Positions 16,740 through 25,053 of a stretch of DNA of 64,000 nt are shown here, piece after piece. A model generated the notes under the pieces. That model saw only the letters and a program-made list of their open reading frames with translations, ran no database searches and had not been told where the DNA came from. The number at the start of each line of letters is the position of its first letter. Position 1 is the first letter of the stretch. Where the stretch lies: NCBI RefSeq assembly GCF_002278135.3, contig NZ_CP029425.2, forward strand, positions 2,642,001 through 2,706,000, in the 5' to 3' direction. Both the position numbers and the translations under genes were made by a program. The DNA is from Bradyrhizobium ottawaense. Its GTDB lineage: Bacteria; Pseudomonadota; Alphaproteobacteria; Rhizobiales; Xanthobacteraceae.

Positions 16740-18211
16740 TTCTGCGCCTCCCGGAAGTGAGGTCCCGTGTTGGTGTCCACGATAACAGGCGTCGATACGT
16801 CGACCGGATCGGACCAGCCGCCGCCGAGCGCCTTTGCCAGCGCGATGTAATCCTTGGCAGCCGACACCTTGCTCTGGATCAGCGAATCCTCGGCCGAATA
16901 GAGCGAACGTTCGGCGTCCAGCACGTCGATGAAGCTGGCGCTGCCGGTCTCGAACAGCGATCGCGACAGCCGTGCGGCTTCGCGGTAGTTCCTGGCCGCC
17001 TCCGTCAGCTTGGTGGCGCGCACGCGTTCGCGCGACAACGAGACCAGGGCATTCTCGACGTCCTCGAGCGCGGTGAGCAGGGTCGAATGGAACGTGGCGA
17101 ACGCCTGGTCGCGTTGCGCCTCCGCAATCCTGACCGTGGCCAGGCGCTTGCCCGCGTCGAACACCGGTACGGTGATCGAGGGGCCGACCGACCAGCTGAC
17201 GCTCGAATATTTGGCGAGATCGCCGGCCCGCAGCGCAGAGGTGCCGACCGAGCCGGTCAACGACACCGCCGGATAGCGGTCGGCCTCCGCGGCGCCGATC
17301 TTGGCGGTCGCCTGCGCCAGCTTGCGCTCGGCACTGGCAATATCGGGACGGCTCATGAGGAGATCGGCGGGCAGTCCCATGGGAAGCGGCATACGCGGCG
17401 CCGGCACGGGCGCGGACTGCGCCATCGACGAGGCGACGCCGCCGGGCGGCCGCCCGAGCAGGATTCCGAGCCGGTGAACGTCGGCCGCAAGCGCCGCCTG
17501 ATAGGTCGGAACGTTGGCTTCTGTGCTTGCGGCCTGCGCGGTGGCCTTGGCGAGATCGACGGCGTTGCCGCTGCCGGCCTCGTATTTGCTGCGGGTGAGC
17601 TTTTCGGTGTCGCGCTGCGAGACCGCGGTCCGCTGCGCCAGCGCGATCCGGGCCTGATAGCCGCGCGCCTCGACGTAATAGGCGGCGACGTCGCCGAGCA
17701 GCGTGACGAGGCTGTCGCGTAGATCCTCCTCGGCGGATTGCGCACCATGCGCCGCGGCCTCGATGCTCCGCTGCGTGCCGCCGAACAGGTCGAGCTCCCA
17801 GCTCGAATCGAAGCTTGCCTGGTGAAGTGAGTAGGGCGCACTGTCGACGAGGACGGACGAGGAGCCGGCACTGGACTTGTTGCTGGTCACCGAGGCCGTG
17901 CCGCTCACGGACGGAAACAGGCCTGCCGTCGTCTGTTGCAGCGTGGCGCGCGCCTCGCGCACGGCCGCTTTCGCCTTCGCGACATCAGGGTTGGCTTCGA
18001 TGGCCTCCTCGATCAGCCGGCTGAGCAGGGGATCGCGCAAGCGCAGCCACCAGCGGTCGAGCTTGCCGGCGTCCCGATGCGGGGCGGTGTTGGTGCTCCA
18101 GTGCGAGGGCAAGGCGAGCTTGGGCGGGCCGGCATAATCCGGGCCGACCGCGCAGCCGGCCAGGGCGCTGCCCAGCATCAGCGCAACGCAGGCTGATCCG
18201 GCGCGCGACAT
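16736..18211 (-). CDS. NodT/OprM-type outer-membrane efflux lipoprotein
   Basis: About 491 residues from the ATG at 18209-18211. That start gives a compact lipoprotein signal (MSRAGSACVALMLGSALAGC) whose lipobox ends at the acylated Cys, followed by AVGPDYAGPP, the hallmark opening of NodT-family channel proteins. Longer in-frame starts exist at 18295 (ATG) and 18298 (TTG) and would add about 28 residues before the signal. Two OEP repeats form the trimeric alpha/beta barrel (for example SRPDIASAERKLAQATAKIGAAEADRYPAVSLTG). It is the first gene of the leftward operon with adaptor, MacB and two-component system. Confidence 0.9.
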   Translation of the reverse strand: MSRAGSACVALMLGSALAGCAVGPDYAGPPKLALPSHWSTNTAPHRDAGKLDRWWLRLRDPLLSRLIEEAIEANPDVAKAKAAVREARATLQQTTAGLFPSVSGTASVTSNKSSAGSSSVLVDSAPYSLHQASFDSSWELDLFGGTQRSIEAAAHGAQSAEEDLRDSLVTLLGDVAAYYVEARGYQARIALAQRTAVSQRDTEKLTRSKYEAGSGNAVDLAKATAQAASTEANVPTYQAALAADVHRLGILLGRPPGGVASSMAQSAPVPAPRMPLPMGLPADLLMSRPDIASAERKLAQATAKIGAAEADRYPAVSLTGSVGTSALRAGDLAKYSSVSWSVGPSITVPVFDAGKRLATVRIAEAQRDQAFATFHSTLLTALEDVENALVSLSRERVRATKLTEAARNYREAARLSRSLFETGSASFIDVLDAERSLYSAEDSLIQSKVSAAKDYIALAKALGGGWSDPVDVSTPVIVDTNTGPHFREAQK

Positions 18212-18469
18212 GGGGCTGCGCAACGGGGCGGGCTTCGGACGATGCGTCTCCTTGGCCGTTGGCAGGGGACTTGCGGCGAACGAGTACGACGGCATCAAAT
18301 CGGCTGAAATCCACTGACCTCGGCTCGGAGGGAGCTCATGGCCCTCAGGGGCAGGACGAGGCAGCCGCCACTAGCCGGCCGATCGTGGCCTTTCGGCAGC
18401 GGGAATGTTGCTGAATGTAAACAGGTATTGCAGGACGTCTCGGCGCTGCCGAAGCGGTGATGTCCCGCA

Positions 18470-18553
18470 GCCCGGATGGAGCGAAAGCGTAAATCCGGAC
18501 TGCTCGCCCGGCATTTTGCACCGTCCCGGATTCCGCTAGCGCTCCATCCGGGT
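18470..18553. repeat. Palindromic intergenic repeat, GCCCGGATGGAGCG family
   Basis: Arms CCCGGATGGAGCG (18471-18483) and its complement (18540-18552) enclose about 56 bp that again contain complementary AATCCGG and CCGGATT segments. The unit is of the kind scattered through Bradyrhizobium genomes. It sits in the stretch 18212-19627, where I find no credible protein gene, only the upstream end of the efflux operon and a series of palindromic repeats. Confidence 0.65.
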
Positions 18554-18960
18554 TACGCGACCCGCCTGTGTCGCCGCGTGTCAATCCGCTCCGTTAAAAA
18601 TATTCCACTTTACCGAAATTCGGTTTCGACGTATGTGTCGTCCATCCCGGCTTGACCTTGAGGGGCGATCGCGCGTCGTCACGTTTCGCGAGCCGGGTTG
18701 CGGTGGACGCGGCAGCGTCGGCACGAAAAGGTAGCGGGCAGGGCGGGTCGTCCCTGTGAGCCCGAAACCGCGTGCGGACGAGCGACGCTGAACGCGTACG
18801 GCAAAACCGTGTGGTCCTGGCCGTCGTTGCTACGGTCAAGCTTCCGCGGAGGTGCGAGCGAGCCCAACCGGGCAGACTGCATCATCCAATTCGCGGGGCG
18901 AGGGAGGCCAGAAGGAAAGTTCGGCTCCCGGGAGAGCACGGCATAAGCCGTCCGACCACC

Positions 18961-19075
18961 GCGCAGGGAAGGCCGAGTGTTCGGCACCACCTGTATGCTG
19001 CTGTGCGGTTCTTTCTGCGTGTGCATTTCGCGCAGCGGACCGCGGGTGCGAGCTGGCACCCGGCCTTCCCTGCGC
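18961..19075. repeat. Palindromic intergenic repeat, GCGCAGGGAAGGCCG family
   Basis: Perfect 15-bp arms GCGCAGGGAAGGCCG (18961-18975) and CGGCCTTCCCTGCGC (19061-19075) bracket a partly self-complementary centre with GTGCGAGCTGGCAC. From memory, similar units recur in Bradyrhizobium and Rhodopseudomonas. Short frames crossing it carry no family signal. Confidence 0.65.
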
Positions 19076-19181
19076 CCTCTTGGATTGGAGGGTGGAGAGT
19101 TGAAGCAAAGCTCGGGCGAAATCCGCCGCGAGGCCGCGAAGGTGTGTTTGCGAGCTGAGCTGCGTGCCACAAACTCGATAT

Positions 19182-19271
19182 CGTAGGGTGGGCAAAGCGC
19201 AGCGTGCCCACCATCCTCGCACCGCAATTGAATTGGTGGGCACGGCGCTGTGCGCCTTTGCCCACCCTACG
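19182..19271. repeat. Palindromic intergenic repeat, GTAGGGTGGGCAAAG family
   Basis: The left arm (19182-19213) begins CGTAGGGTGGGCAAAGCGCA and the right arm (19234-19271) is its near-complete inverted copy, ending TTTGCCCACCCTACG, around a 20-bp centre. It would fold into a long hairpin in RNA from either strand. Confidence 0.7.
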
Positions 19272-19335
19272 ACACTGCACGCTGGGATGTGCATTGGAGC
19301 ATCGCAATGACGGTGGAGAGACCGGGCGCCGCACT

Positions 19336-19505
19336 CCGCTCTCGTGCCCCGGCTCTGCAGCGCAGCGCTCCCGGCGATGCGAAGCATCGTCCGGTGCGGT
19401 GCGCTGCAGAGCCGGGGCCCATCTCGCCGCGTCTCGCCGTGTTGCCCTGGGTCCCGGCGCTGCGCCGCAACGCTGCGCGTTGCAGCTTGTCCGGGACATG
19501 AACGC
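19336..19505. repeat. Tandem palindromic repeats, CCCCGGCTCTGCAGCGCA family
   Basis: Perfect 18-bp arms CCCCGGCTCTGCAGCGCA (19347-19364) and its complement (19400-19417) form one unit. A related degenerate unit follows directly (GGGTCCCGGCGCTGCGCC to GCAGCTTGTCCGGGAC, about 19448-19498). It ends about 120 bp before the BamA-like gene and could influence its transcription or simply mark a repeat-rich junction. Confidence 0.6.
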
Positions 19506-19627
19506 CGCGGCGCGACCGGCCGCCCGCACGAAATTCAACGCGTAGAAACAATGCGGAAATCTCAAAGCCACACCGCGGCCACAGGGCTCCCGTCTTCAGG
19601 GCATGTGAAGTGCTGCTGAGGTGTGGA

Positions 19628-22141
19628 ATGCCGTTTTTGCGGACCTGGCTGATCGCCGTGGCGATGAGTGCTGTATCGATTGCGAGTTCGCTTCCGCTTG
19701 CACTGCTGCCGCAGCCGGCGGCCGCGCAGGCGGCGGAGACGATCGTCGTCGAAGGCAATCGCCGGGTGGAGGCCGAGACGGTCCGCTCCTACTTCAGGCC
19801 GGGCCCCGGCGGGCGTCTCGATCAATCCGCCATCGACGACGGGCTCAAGGCGCTCATCACGACGGGCCTGTTTCAGGATGTGAAGATCAGCCAGGCGGGC
19901 GGCCGCATCGTGGTGTCGGTGGTGGAGAATGCCGTGATCGGCCGCATCGCCTTCGAGGGCAACAAGAAGATCAAGGACGAGCAGCTCTCGGCGGAAATCC
20001 AGTCCAAGCCGCGCGGGACGTTCTCGCGCGCGCTGGTGCAATCCGACACCCTGCGCATTGCCGAAATCTACCGGCGCTCCGGCCGCTACGACGTCCGCGT
20101 TACCCCTGAAATCATCGAGCTGCCGAACAACCGTGTCGATCTCGTCTTCACGGTCGAGGAGGGCGCCAAGACCTCGGTGAAGTCGGTCGAGTTCGTCGGC
20201 AACAGCGCCTTCTCGGCCTCCCGCCTGCGCGACGTCATCAAGACGCGCGAGAGCAATTTGCTCAGCTTCCTCGGCAGCAACGACATCTACGACCCCGATC
20301 GCGTCGAGGCCGACCGCGACCTGATTCGCCGCTTCTACCTCAAGAACGGATTCGCCGACGTCCAGGTCGTGGCCGCGCTCACCGAATACGATCCGGATAA
20401 GAAGGGCTTTCTGGTCACCTTCAAGATCGAGGAAGGTGCCCAATATCGCATCGGCTCCGTCGATTTCCGCTCCGGCATTCCCAATTTCGACGCGGGCTCG
20501 CTCCGCAGCTATTCGCGCGTCAGTGCCGGCTCGCTCTACAACGTCGAATTGGTCGAGAAGTCGACCGAAGAGATGCAGATCGAGGCCTCGCGCCGCGGCT
20601 ATGCCTTTGCCGTGGTCCGGCCCGGCGGCGACCGCAATTTCGAGGCGCACACCGTCTCCGTCGTGTTCAACGTCGACGAAGGCCCGCGGAGCTATATCGA
20701 GCGCATCAACCTGCGCGGCAACACCCGCACGCGCGATTACGTGATCCGCCGCGAATTCGATCTCTCCGAGGGCGATGCCTACAACCGCGCGCTGGTCGAC
20801 CGCGCCGAGCGGCGGCTGAAGAACCTCGACTACTTCAAGAGCGTCAAGATCGTCACCGAGCCCGGCTCCTCCAGCGACCGCGTGGTCCTGATCGTCGACA
20901 TGGAGGAGAAATCGACCGGCGACTTCTCGATCTCGGGCGGCTACTCCACCACCGACGGAGCACTCGCCGAAGTCTCGATCTCCGAGCGCAACCTGCTCGG
21001 CCGCGGTCTCTACGGCAAGGCCTCGGTCAGCTATGGCCAGTATTCACGCGGCATATCGCTGTCCTTCGTCGAGCCCTATCTGCTCGACTACCGGATGGCG
21101 CTGGGGTTCGACACATATTGGAAGCAGCAGAAGTCGAACAGCTATACGAGCTACGGCGTGACCACGCTCGGCTTCTCTCCGCGCATTGGCCTTGCATTGC
21201 GCGAGGACCTTTCGCTCCAGCTCCGCTATTCGCTCTATCAGCAGAGCATCACGCTCGCCAGCGCCTACAACAATTGCAACAACAACGCGTCCAACGCCTC
21301 GCTGGCCTACAACCCGACGCCGTCCTACATCCAGAACGTCCTGGGCGGCGTCGACCCGACCAACTCCACGAGCTCGGGGGTCTATGGCTACGGCTGCTAC
21401 GGCGACGGCGAGTCGAGCCTGCCGGTCCGGAAAGAACTGGCGAACGGCGCGACCTGGACCTCCGCGCTCGGCTACACGTTGAGCTACAACACACTCGACA
21501 ACACCAAGAACCCGACGGACGGATTGCTGGTCGACTTCCGGCAGGATTTCGCCGGGGTCGGCGGCGACGTCACCTATTTGAAGACCGCGCTGGACGCCAA
21601 ATACTACACGCCGCTCGTCTCCGAGATCGTCAGCGTGATCCATCTCCAGGGCGGCCTCCTCGGCAAGCTCGGCGATCAGGACCTGCGCATGCTGGATCAC
21701 TTCCAGATGGGCCCGAGCCTGGTGCGCGGCTTCGCTTCGAACGGTATCGGTCCACGCGACATCACCTATTGGAGCCTCGGCGCCAGTGGCGATGCGCTCG
21801 GTGGCACGAAATATTGGGGCGCGTCCGCGGAATTGCAGATGCCGTTCTGGTTCCTGCCGAAGGAGGTCGGCCTGAAGGGCGCGGTCTATGCCGACGCCGG
21901 ATCGCTCTGGGGCTATCAGGGGCCGACCTCGTGGTCGGCCACGGGCGAAGTCAACACCAAGGCGTGCCCGACCTGCGGATTGCAATATGACGACGGCAAC
22001 ACGGTGCGGTCGTCGGTCGGCGTCGGCCTGATCTGGGCCTCCCCGTTCGGGCCGCTGCGCTTCGACTACGCCGTGCCGATCACGAAGGGCAAATATGACG
22101 TCGTCCAGGAGTTCAGGTTCGGAGGAGGGACGTCGTTCTAG
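19628..22141 (+). CDS. bamA: BamA/Omp85 outer-membrane assembly factor (stand-alone copy)
   Basis: About 837 residues from ATG 19628 (GAGG six bases upstream). A signal peptide ends PAAAQA near residue 35. Five POTRA domains follow (ETIVVEGNRRVEAETVRSYF opens the first; INLRGNTRTRDYVIRREF marks the fifth), then a 16-strand barrel with VRGFASNGIGPRD, the conserved lid-lock loop, and a terminal aromatic (GGGTSF). BamA inserts beta-barrel proteins. An extra Asn/Ser/Gly-rich loop near residues 544-600 and a CPTC loop near 777-782 are unusual. The usual neighbours rseP, lpxD, lpxA and fabZ are absent, so this may be a second paralogue. Confidence 0.9.
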   Translation: MPFLRTWLIAVAMSAVSIASSLPLALLPQPAAAQAAETIVVEGNRRVEAETVRSYFRPGPGGRLDQSAIDDGLKALITTGLFQDVKISQAGGRIVVSVVENAVIGRIAFEGNKKIKDEQLSAEIQSKPRGTFSRALVQSDTLRIAEIYRRSGRYDVRVTPEIIELPNNRVDLVFTVEEGAKTSVKSVEFVGNSAFSASRLRDVIKTRESNLLSFLGSNDIYDPDRVEADRDLIRRFYLKNGFADVQVVAALTEYDPDKKGFLVTFKIEEGAQYRIGSVDFRSGIPNFDAGSLRSYSRVSAGSLYNVELVEKSTEEMQIEASRRGYAFAVVRPGGDRNFEAHTVSVVFNVDEGPRSYIERINLRGNTRTRDYVIRREFDLSEGDAYNRALVDRAERRLKNLDYFKSVKIVTEPGSSSDRVVLIVDMEEKSTGDFSISGGYSTTDGALAEVSISERNLLGRGLYGKASVSYGQYSRGISLSFVEPYLLDYRMALGFDTYWKQQKSNSYTSYGVTTLGFSPRIGLALREDLSLQLRYSLYQQSITLASAYNNCNNNASNASLAYNPTPSYIQNVLGGVDPTNSTSSGVYGYGCYGDGESSLPVRKELANGATWTSALGYTLSYNTLDNTKNPTDGLLVDFRQDFAGVGGDVTYLKTALDAKYYTPLVSEIVSVIHLQGGLLGKLGDQDLRMLDHFQMGPSLVRGFASNGIGPRDITYWSLGASGDALGGTKYWGASAELQMPFWFLPKEVGLKGAVYADAGSLWGYQGPTSWSATGEVNTKACPTCGLQYDDGNTVRSSVGVGLIWASPFGPLRFDYAVPITKGKYDVVQEFRFGGGTSF

Positions 22142-22187
22142 AGCATGATCCGGAAAAGTGTGGCGCGGTTTTCCGAAAGATCATGCC
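22142..22187. repeat. GAGCATGATCCGGAAAAG palindromic repeat after bamA
   Basis: GCATGATCCGGAAAA and TTTTCCGAAAGATCATGC form an imperfect hairpin directly overlapping the bamA stop. The same family recurs inverted at 44636-44694. In this position it could act as the end of the bamA transcript. The next gene, read on the other strand, ends 12 bp further on. Confidence 0.65.
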
Positions 22188-22199
22188 CAAAAAAGGGCG

Positions 22200-23432
22200 T
22201 CAGCCCGCAAGAATCCGCCGGCAGGCTTCGACGTACACCTCCGCGCCGGTGACGATATCGGCGTCGGCGGTGTCTTCAGTCCAGTGATGGCTGATGCCGC
22301 CGATCGAAGGCACGAACAGCATGGCGGCGGGCATGACGGTTGCCAGCATCTGCGCGTCGTGGCCGGCGCCGCTGGGCATGCGAATGGATCGTCCACCGGC
22401 CAGCGCCTTGCTCGCGGCGTCGATTGCGTCCTGAAAGCTGGGATTCATCATGGCAGGCGCACCGGTGCGAATCTTCTCGACGGTCACGGTGCAGGGACCG
22501 TTCGCGCTGGCCTCGTCCGCCATTGTTCGCAGCAACTGCTCCAGCCGGGCAATGACGGCCGGATCGTCATCGCGAATCTGGAACAGCATCTCCGCTCCAC
22601 CCGGAATGATGCTCGGCGCGCCGGGATCGAGCGTGATGCGCCCGGTGGTCCAGACCGTGCGCGGACCGCAGGTGTCAGGAAAACGCTGGTCGATCGCGAC
22701 GCAGAATTTGGCCAGCGCCAGCCCGGCATCCTTGCGCACGGCCATGCGCGTGGTCCCGGCGTGATTCTGTTCACCGGTGAAATTGATACGGTATTGCCAG
22801 ATGCCGACGATGGAGGTGACGACGCCGATCGCGAGCTTGCCGCTTTCGAGCGTGTCGCCCTGTTCGATATGGGCCTCGAGATATCCGACGTGGCGGCCCG
22901 GCTCGACGCCGAGGCGCTCGCGACCGGAGAGCCCGATCTCGGCGAGGGCATCGCGCATGGTGCGGCCGCTGGTGCGGTCGCGCGCGGCGTCGATCTCGGC
23001 TTCAGTCACCTGGCCGACATAGGAACGCGAGCCGAGGAAGCTGCCGAAATGCCCTTCCTCGTCGCACCAGGCGACGACTTCGACGGCGCCTTTGACGGTC
23101 GGATCGGCATTGAGCACGCGCGCCGCCTCGAGCGCATAGACGACGCCGAGCGGGCCATCGAGCCAGCCGGCGTAGTTCTGGCTCTCCAGATGCGAGCCAG
23201 CCAGCAGTTTCGGCCCGGACTTGGCGCTGGTGCCGAACACATTGCCGATGCCGTCGATCGCAGCGGTAAGACCGGCGCCGGGCAGCTTCTGAACCAGCCA
23301 ATCCAGCGACTCCTTATGCGGCTCGGAGAAGGTCGGCTTGTGCACGCCGGTCTTGTAGGTGCCGATGGCACGGAGTGCGTTGAGGTCGGCGAGGACGCGC
23401 TGGCCATCGGCGCGCGGCTTGGTGTCAGGCAT
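22200..23432 (-). CDS. M20-family amidohydrolase (carbamoylase/allantoate-amidohydrolase type)
   Basis: 410 residues. The two-metal ligands are visible as GSHLES, the Asp of LDGPLGV, the Glu pair in WCDEEGHFGS, and AHIEQG, the pattern of hydantoinase/carbamoylase-family amidases; HNAGTT-like NHAGTTRM marks the dimer domain. The family hydrolyses N-carbamoyl or N-formyl amino acids and ureido acids. It is last in the leftward hut operon, overlapping the ABC ATPase gene by eight bases. HutF would make N-formylglutamate, no HutG is present in the window, and this enzyme could fill that step (inference). Allantoate or an N-carbamoyl amino acid is the alternative substrate. Confidence 0.8.
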   Translation of the reverse strand: MPDTKPRADGQRVLADLNALRAIGTYKTGVHKPTFSEPHKESLDWLVQKLPGAGLTAAIDGIGNVFGTSAKSGPKLLAGSHLESQNYAGWLDGPLGVVYALEAARVLNADPTVKGAVEVVAWCDEEGHFGSFLGSRSYVGQVTEAEIDAARDRTSGRTMRDALAEIGLSGRERLGVEPGRHVGYLEAHIEQGDTLESGKLAIGVVTSIVGIWQYRINFTGEQNHAGTTRMAVRKDAGLALAKFCVAIDQRFPDTCGPRTVWTTGRITLDPGAPSIIPGGAEMLFQIRDDDPAVIARLEQLLRTMADEASANGPCTVTVEKIRTGAPAMMNPSFQDAIDAASKALAGGRSIRMPSGAGHDAQMLATVMPAAMLFVPSIGGISHHWTEDTADADIVTGAEVYVEACRRILAG

Positions 23433-24210
23433 GCTCAGTAACCTTCAGCGCCTCGGTGCGGATCTCCTCGACCAGCCGTTCCTTGAGCTGGACGAATTCC
23501 GGCGTGGTCTTGATCTTGTAGGAGCGCGGATGGGGCAGGTCCACTGTGATCTCGACCTTGATACGGCCGGGGCGCGCGCTCATGACGATGACGCGGCTGC
23601 CGAGGAAGATGGCTTCCTCGATGTCGTGGGTCACGAACAACACGGTCTTCTGGTCGCGCTCCCAGATCCCGAGCAGCATCTCCTGCATCAATGCGCGGGT
23701 CTGGTTGTCCAGCGCGCCGAAGGGCTCGTCGAGCAGCAGGATCTTGGGATCGTTGGCAAGCGCGCGGGCAATCGCCGTGCGCTGCTGCATGCCGCCGGAG
23801 AGTTGCTTGGGCCAGTGATTCTCGAAGCCGGACAATCCGACCTGGCGGATGAAGGCGTCGGCGATCCTGTAGCGTTCGTCCTGCGACACGCCGCGCTCGC
23901 GCAGGCCGAAGGCGATGTTCTCGCGCACGGTGAGCCAGGGAAACAGCGTGTAGGATTGGAACACCATGCCCCGATCCGCGCCGGGGCCGGTGACCTCGCG
24001 CCCGTCGAGCGTGACGCGGCCGCTGGTCGGACGGTCGAGGCCCGCGACGATGCGCAGCAGCGTGGACTTGCCGCAGCCGGAAGGGCCGAGGATGGTGACG
24101 AAATCGTTGTTGCCGATGACGAGATCGGTCGGCTCCAGCGCCCTGGTCGGCGCGTTGCCGTGGCGCGCGGGGAAGGTGCGCGAGACCTGTTCGACCTTGA
24201 GGATCGTCAT
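23425..24210 (-). CDS. NitT/TauT-type ABC transporter ATPase
   Basis: 261 residues from the ATG at 24208-24210, which has GGAGG five bases upstream. Walker A GPSGCGKST, Q-loop FQSYTLFPW, signature QLSGGMQQRTAIARAL, Walker B ILLLDEPFGALD and H-loop VTHDIEEA are all intact, in the form typical of SsuB/TauB/NrtD relatives. It overlaps the permease gene by four bases and the amidohydrolase gene by eight, so all three are coupled. It powers uptake of the substrate bound by the protein at 25054-25998. Confidence 0.92.
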   Translation of the reverse strand: MTILKVEQVSRTFPARHGNAPTRALEPTDLVIGNNDFVTILGPSGCGKSTLLRIVAGLDRPTSGRVTLDGREVTGPGADRGMVFQSYTLFPWLTVRENIAFGLRERGVSQDERYRIADAFIRQVGLSGFENHWPKQLSGGMQQRTAIARALANDPKILLLDEPFGALDNQTRALMQEMLLGIWERDQKTVLFVTHDIEEAIFLGSRVIVMSARPGRIKVEITVDLPHPRSYKIKTTPEFVQLKERLVEEIRTEALKVTEHA

Positions 24211-24980
24211 GCGAGCCTCCACGGAAACAGCCAGGCGTTGAACGCCTTGAACATGAAGTCCGAGAGCAGGCCGATCAGCCCGATCACGATGATGCCGAAG
24301 ATGATCTGTCCGGTGTTGAGCAGCGCCTGGCTGTCGGTGATCATGTGACCGATGCCCGAAGACGAGCCGATCAGCTCGGCGACGATGACATAGGTCCAGG
24401 CCCAGCCGAGCACCAGCCGCAGGATCTCTGCGATCTCGGGTGCGGAGGAGGGCAGCAGCACGCGGCGGATGATGCCGCGGTCGCGGGCTCCCAACGTATA
24501 GGCCGCCTCGACCAGATCGCGCCGCGTTGCGCCGACGGTCACGGCGACCATCAGGATGACCTGGAATACCGAGCCGATGAAGATGACGAGGAGCTTCTGC
24601 AGTTCGCCGATGCCGGCCCACAGGATCAGAAGCGGAATAAACGCGGAGGCGGGCAGATAGCGCGCGAAGGAGACGAACGGTTCGAGGAAGGCTTCGACCG
24701 GCTTGTAGGCGCCCATGAGAACGCCGAGCGGCACTGCGATGATCGCTGCGAGCGCAAAGCCGCCGACGACGCGCCAGATCGTCATGCCGATGTCGAACAC
24801 AAACCCCTGCTTGGCCAAGAGGTCATAGCCTTCCTGCACCATGGTCAGCGGGTTGGCGAGAAAGGTCTTCGACACATAGCCGCCGAAGGTCGCCCACGAC
24901 CAGAGGGCGACGAACACCACGAAGAACGCAAGGCCGTAGGCCATGCGCTGCTTCGATGTAACAGGGTCCAGGGGACGCAT
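24207..24980 (-). CDS. NitT/TauT-type ABC transporter permease
   Basis: About 257 residues, six predicted membrane helices, BPD_transp_1 fold. The EAA-like coupling loop reads VEAAYTLGARDRGIIRRVLLPSSAPEI. The ATG at 24978-24980 is preferred over the TTG immediately before it. It lies 73 bp after the binding-protein gene and overlaps the ATPase gene. It is an SsuC-like permease, unlike the quaternary-amine-type HutW usually linked to histidine uptake. Confidence 0.9.
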   Translation of the reverse strand: MRPLDPVTSKQRMAYGLAFFVVFVALWSWATFGGYVSKTFLANPLTMVQEGYDLLAKQGFVFDIGMTIWRVVGGFALAAIIAVPLGVLMGAYKPVEAFLEPFVSFARYLPASAFIPLLILWAGIGELQKLLVIFIGSVFQVILMVAVTVGATRRDLVEAAYTLGARDRGIIRRVLLPSSAPEIAEILRLVLGWAWTYVIVAELIGSSSGIGHMITDSQALLNTGQIIFGIIVIGLIGLLSDFMFKAFNAWLFPWRLA

Positions 24981-25053
24981 CAAACTGTCTATCCGGGCGA
25001 TGAAGAGAAATGCCGGCCCCGCCGCAAGACGGGACCGGCAGCGCTAGAAGAAG

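Noticed and set aside
18345..19545. Several 60-230-codon frames in the repeat-rich spacer before bamA
   Set aside because: They run across palindromic repeats, lack ribosome-binding sites and show Arg/Cys/Ser-rich random composition.
22142..22187. Transposon end or att site after bamA
   Set aside because: The same palindrome occurs at 44636-44694 without any transposase, target duplication or integrase; it behaves as a dispersed intergenic repeat.
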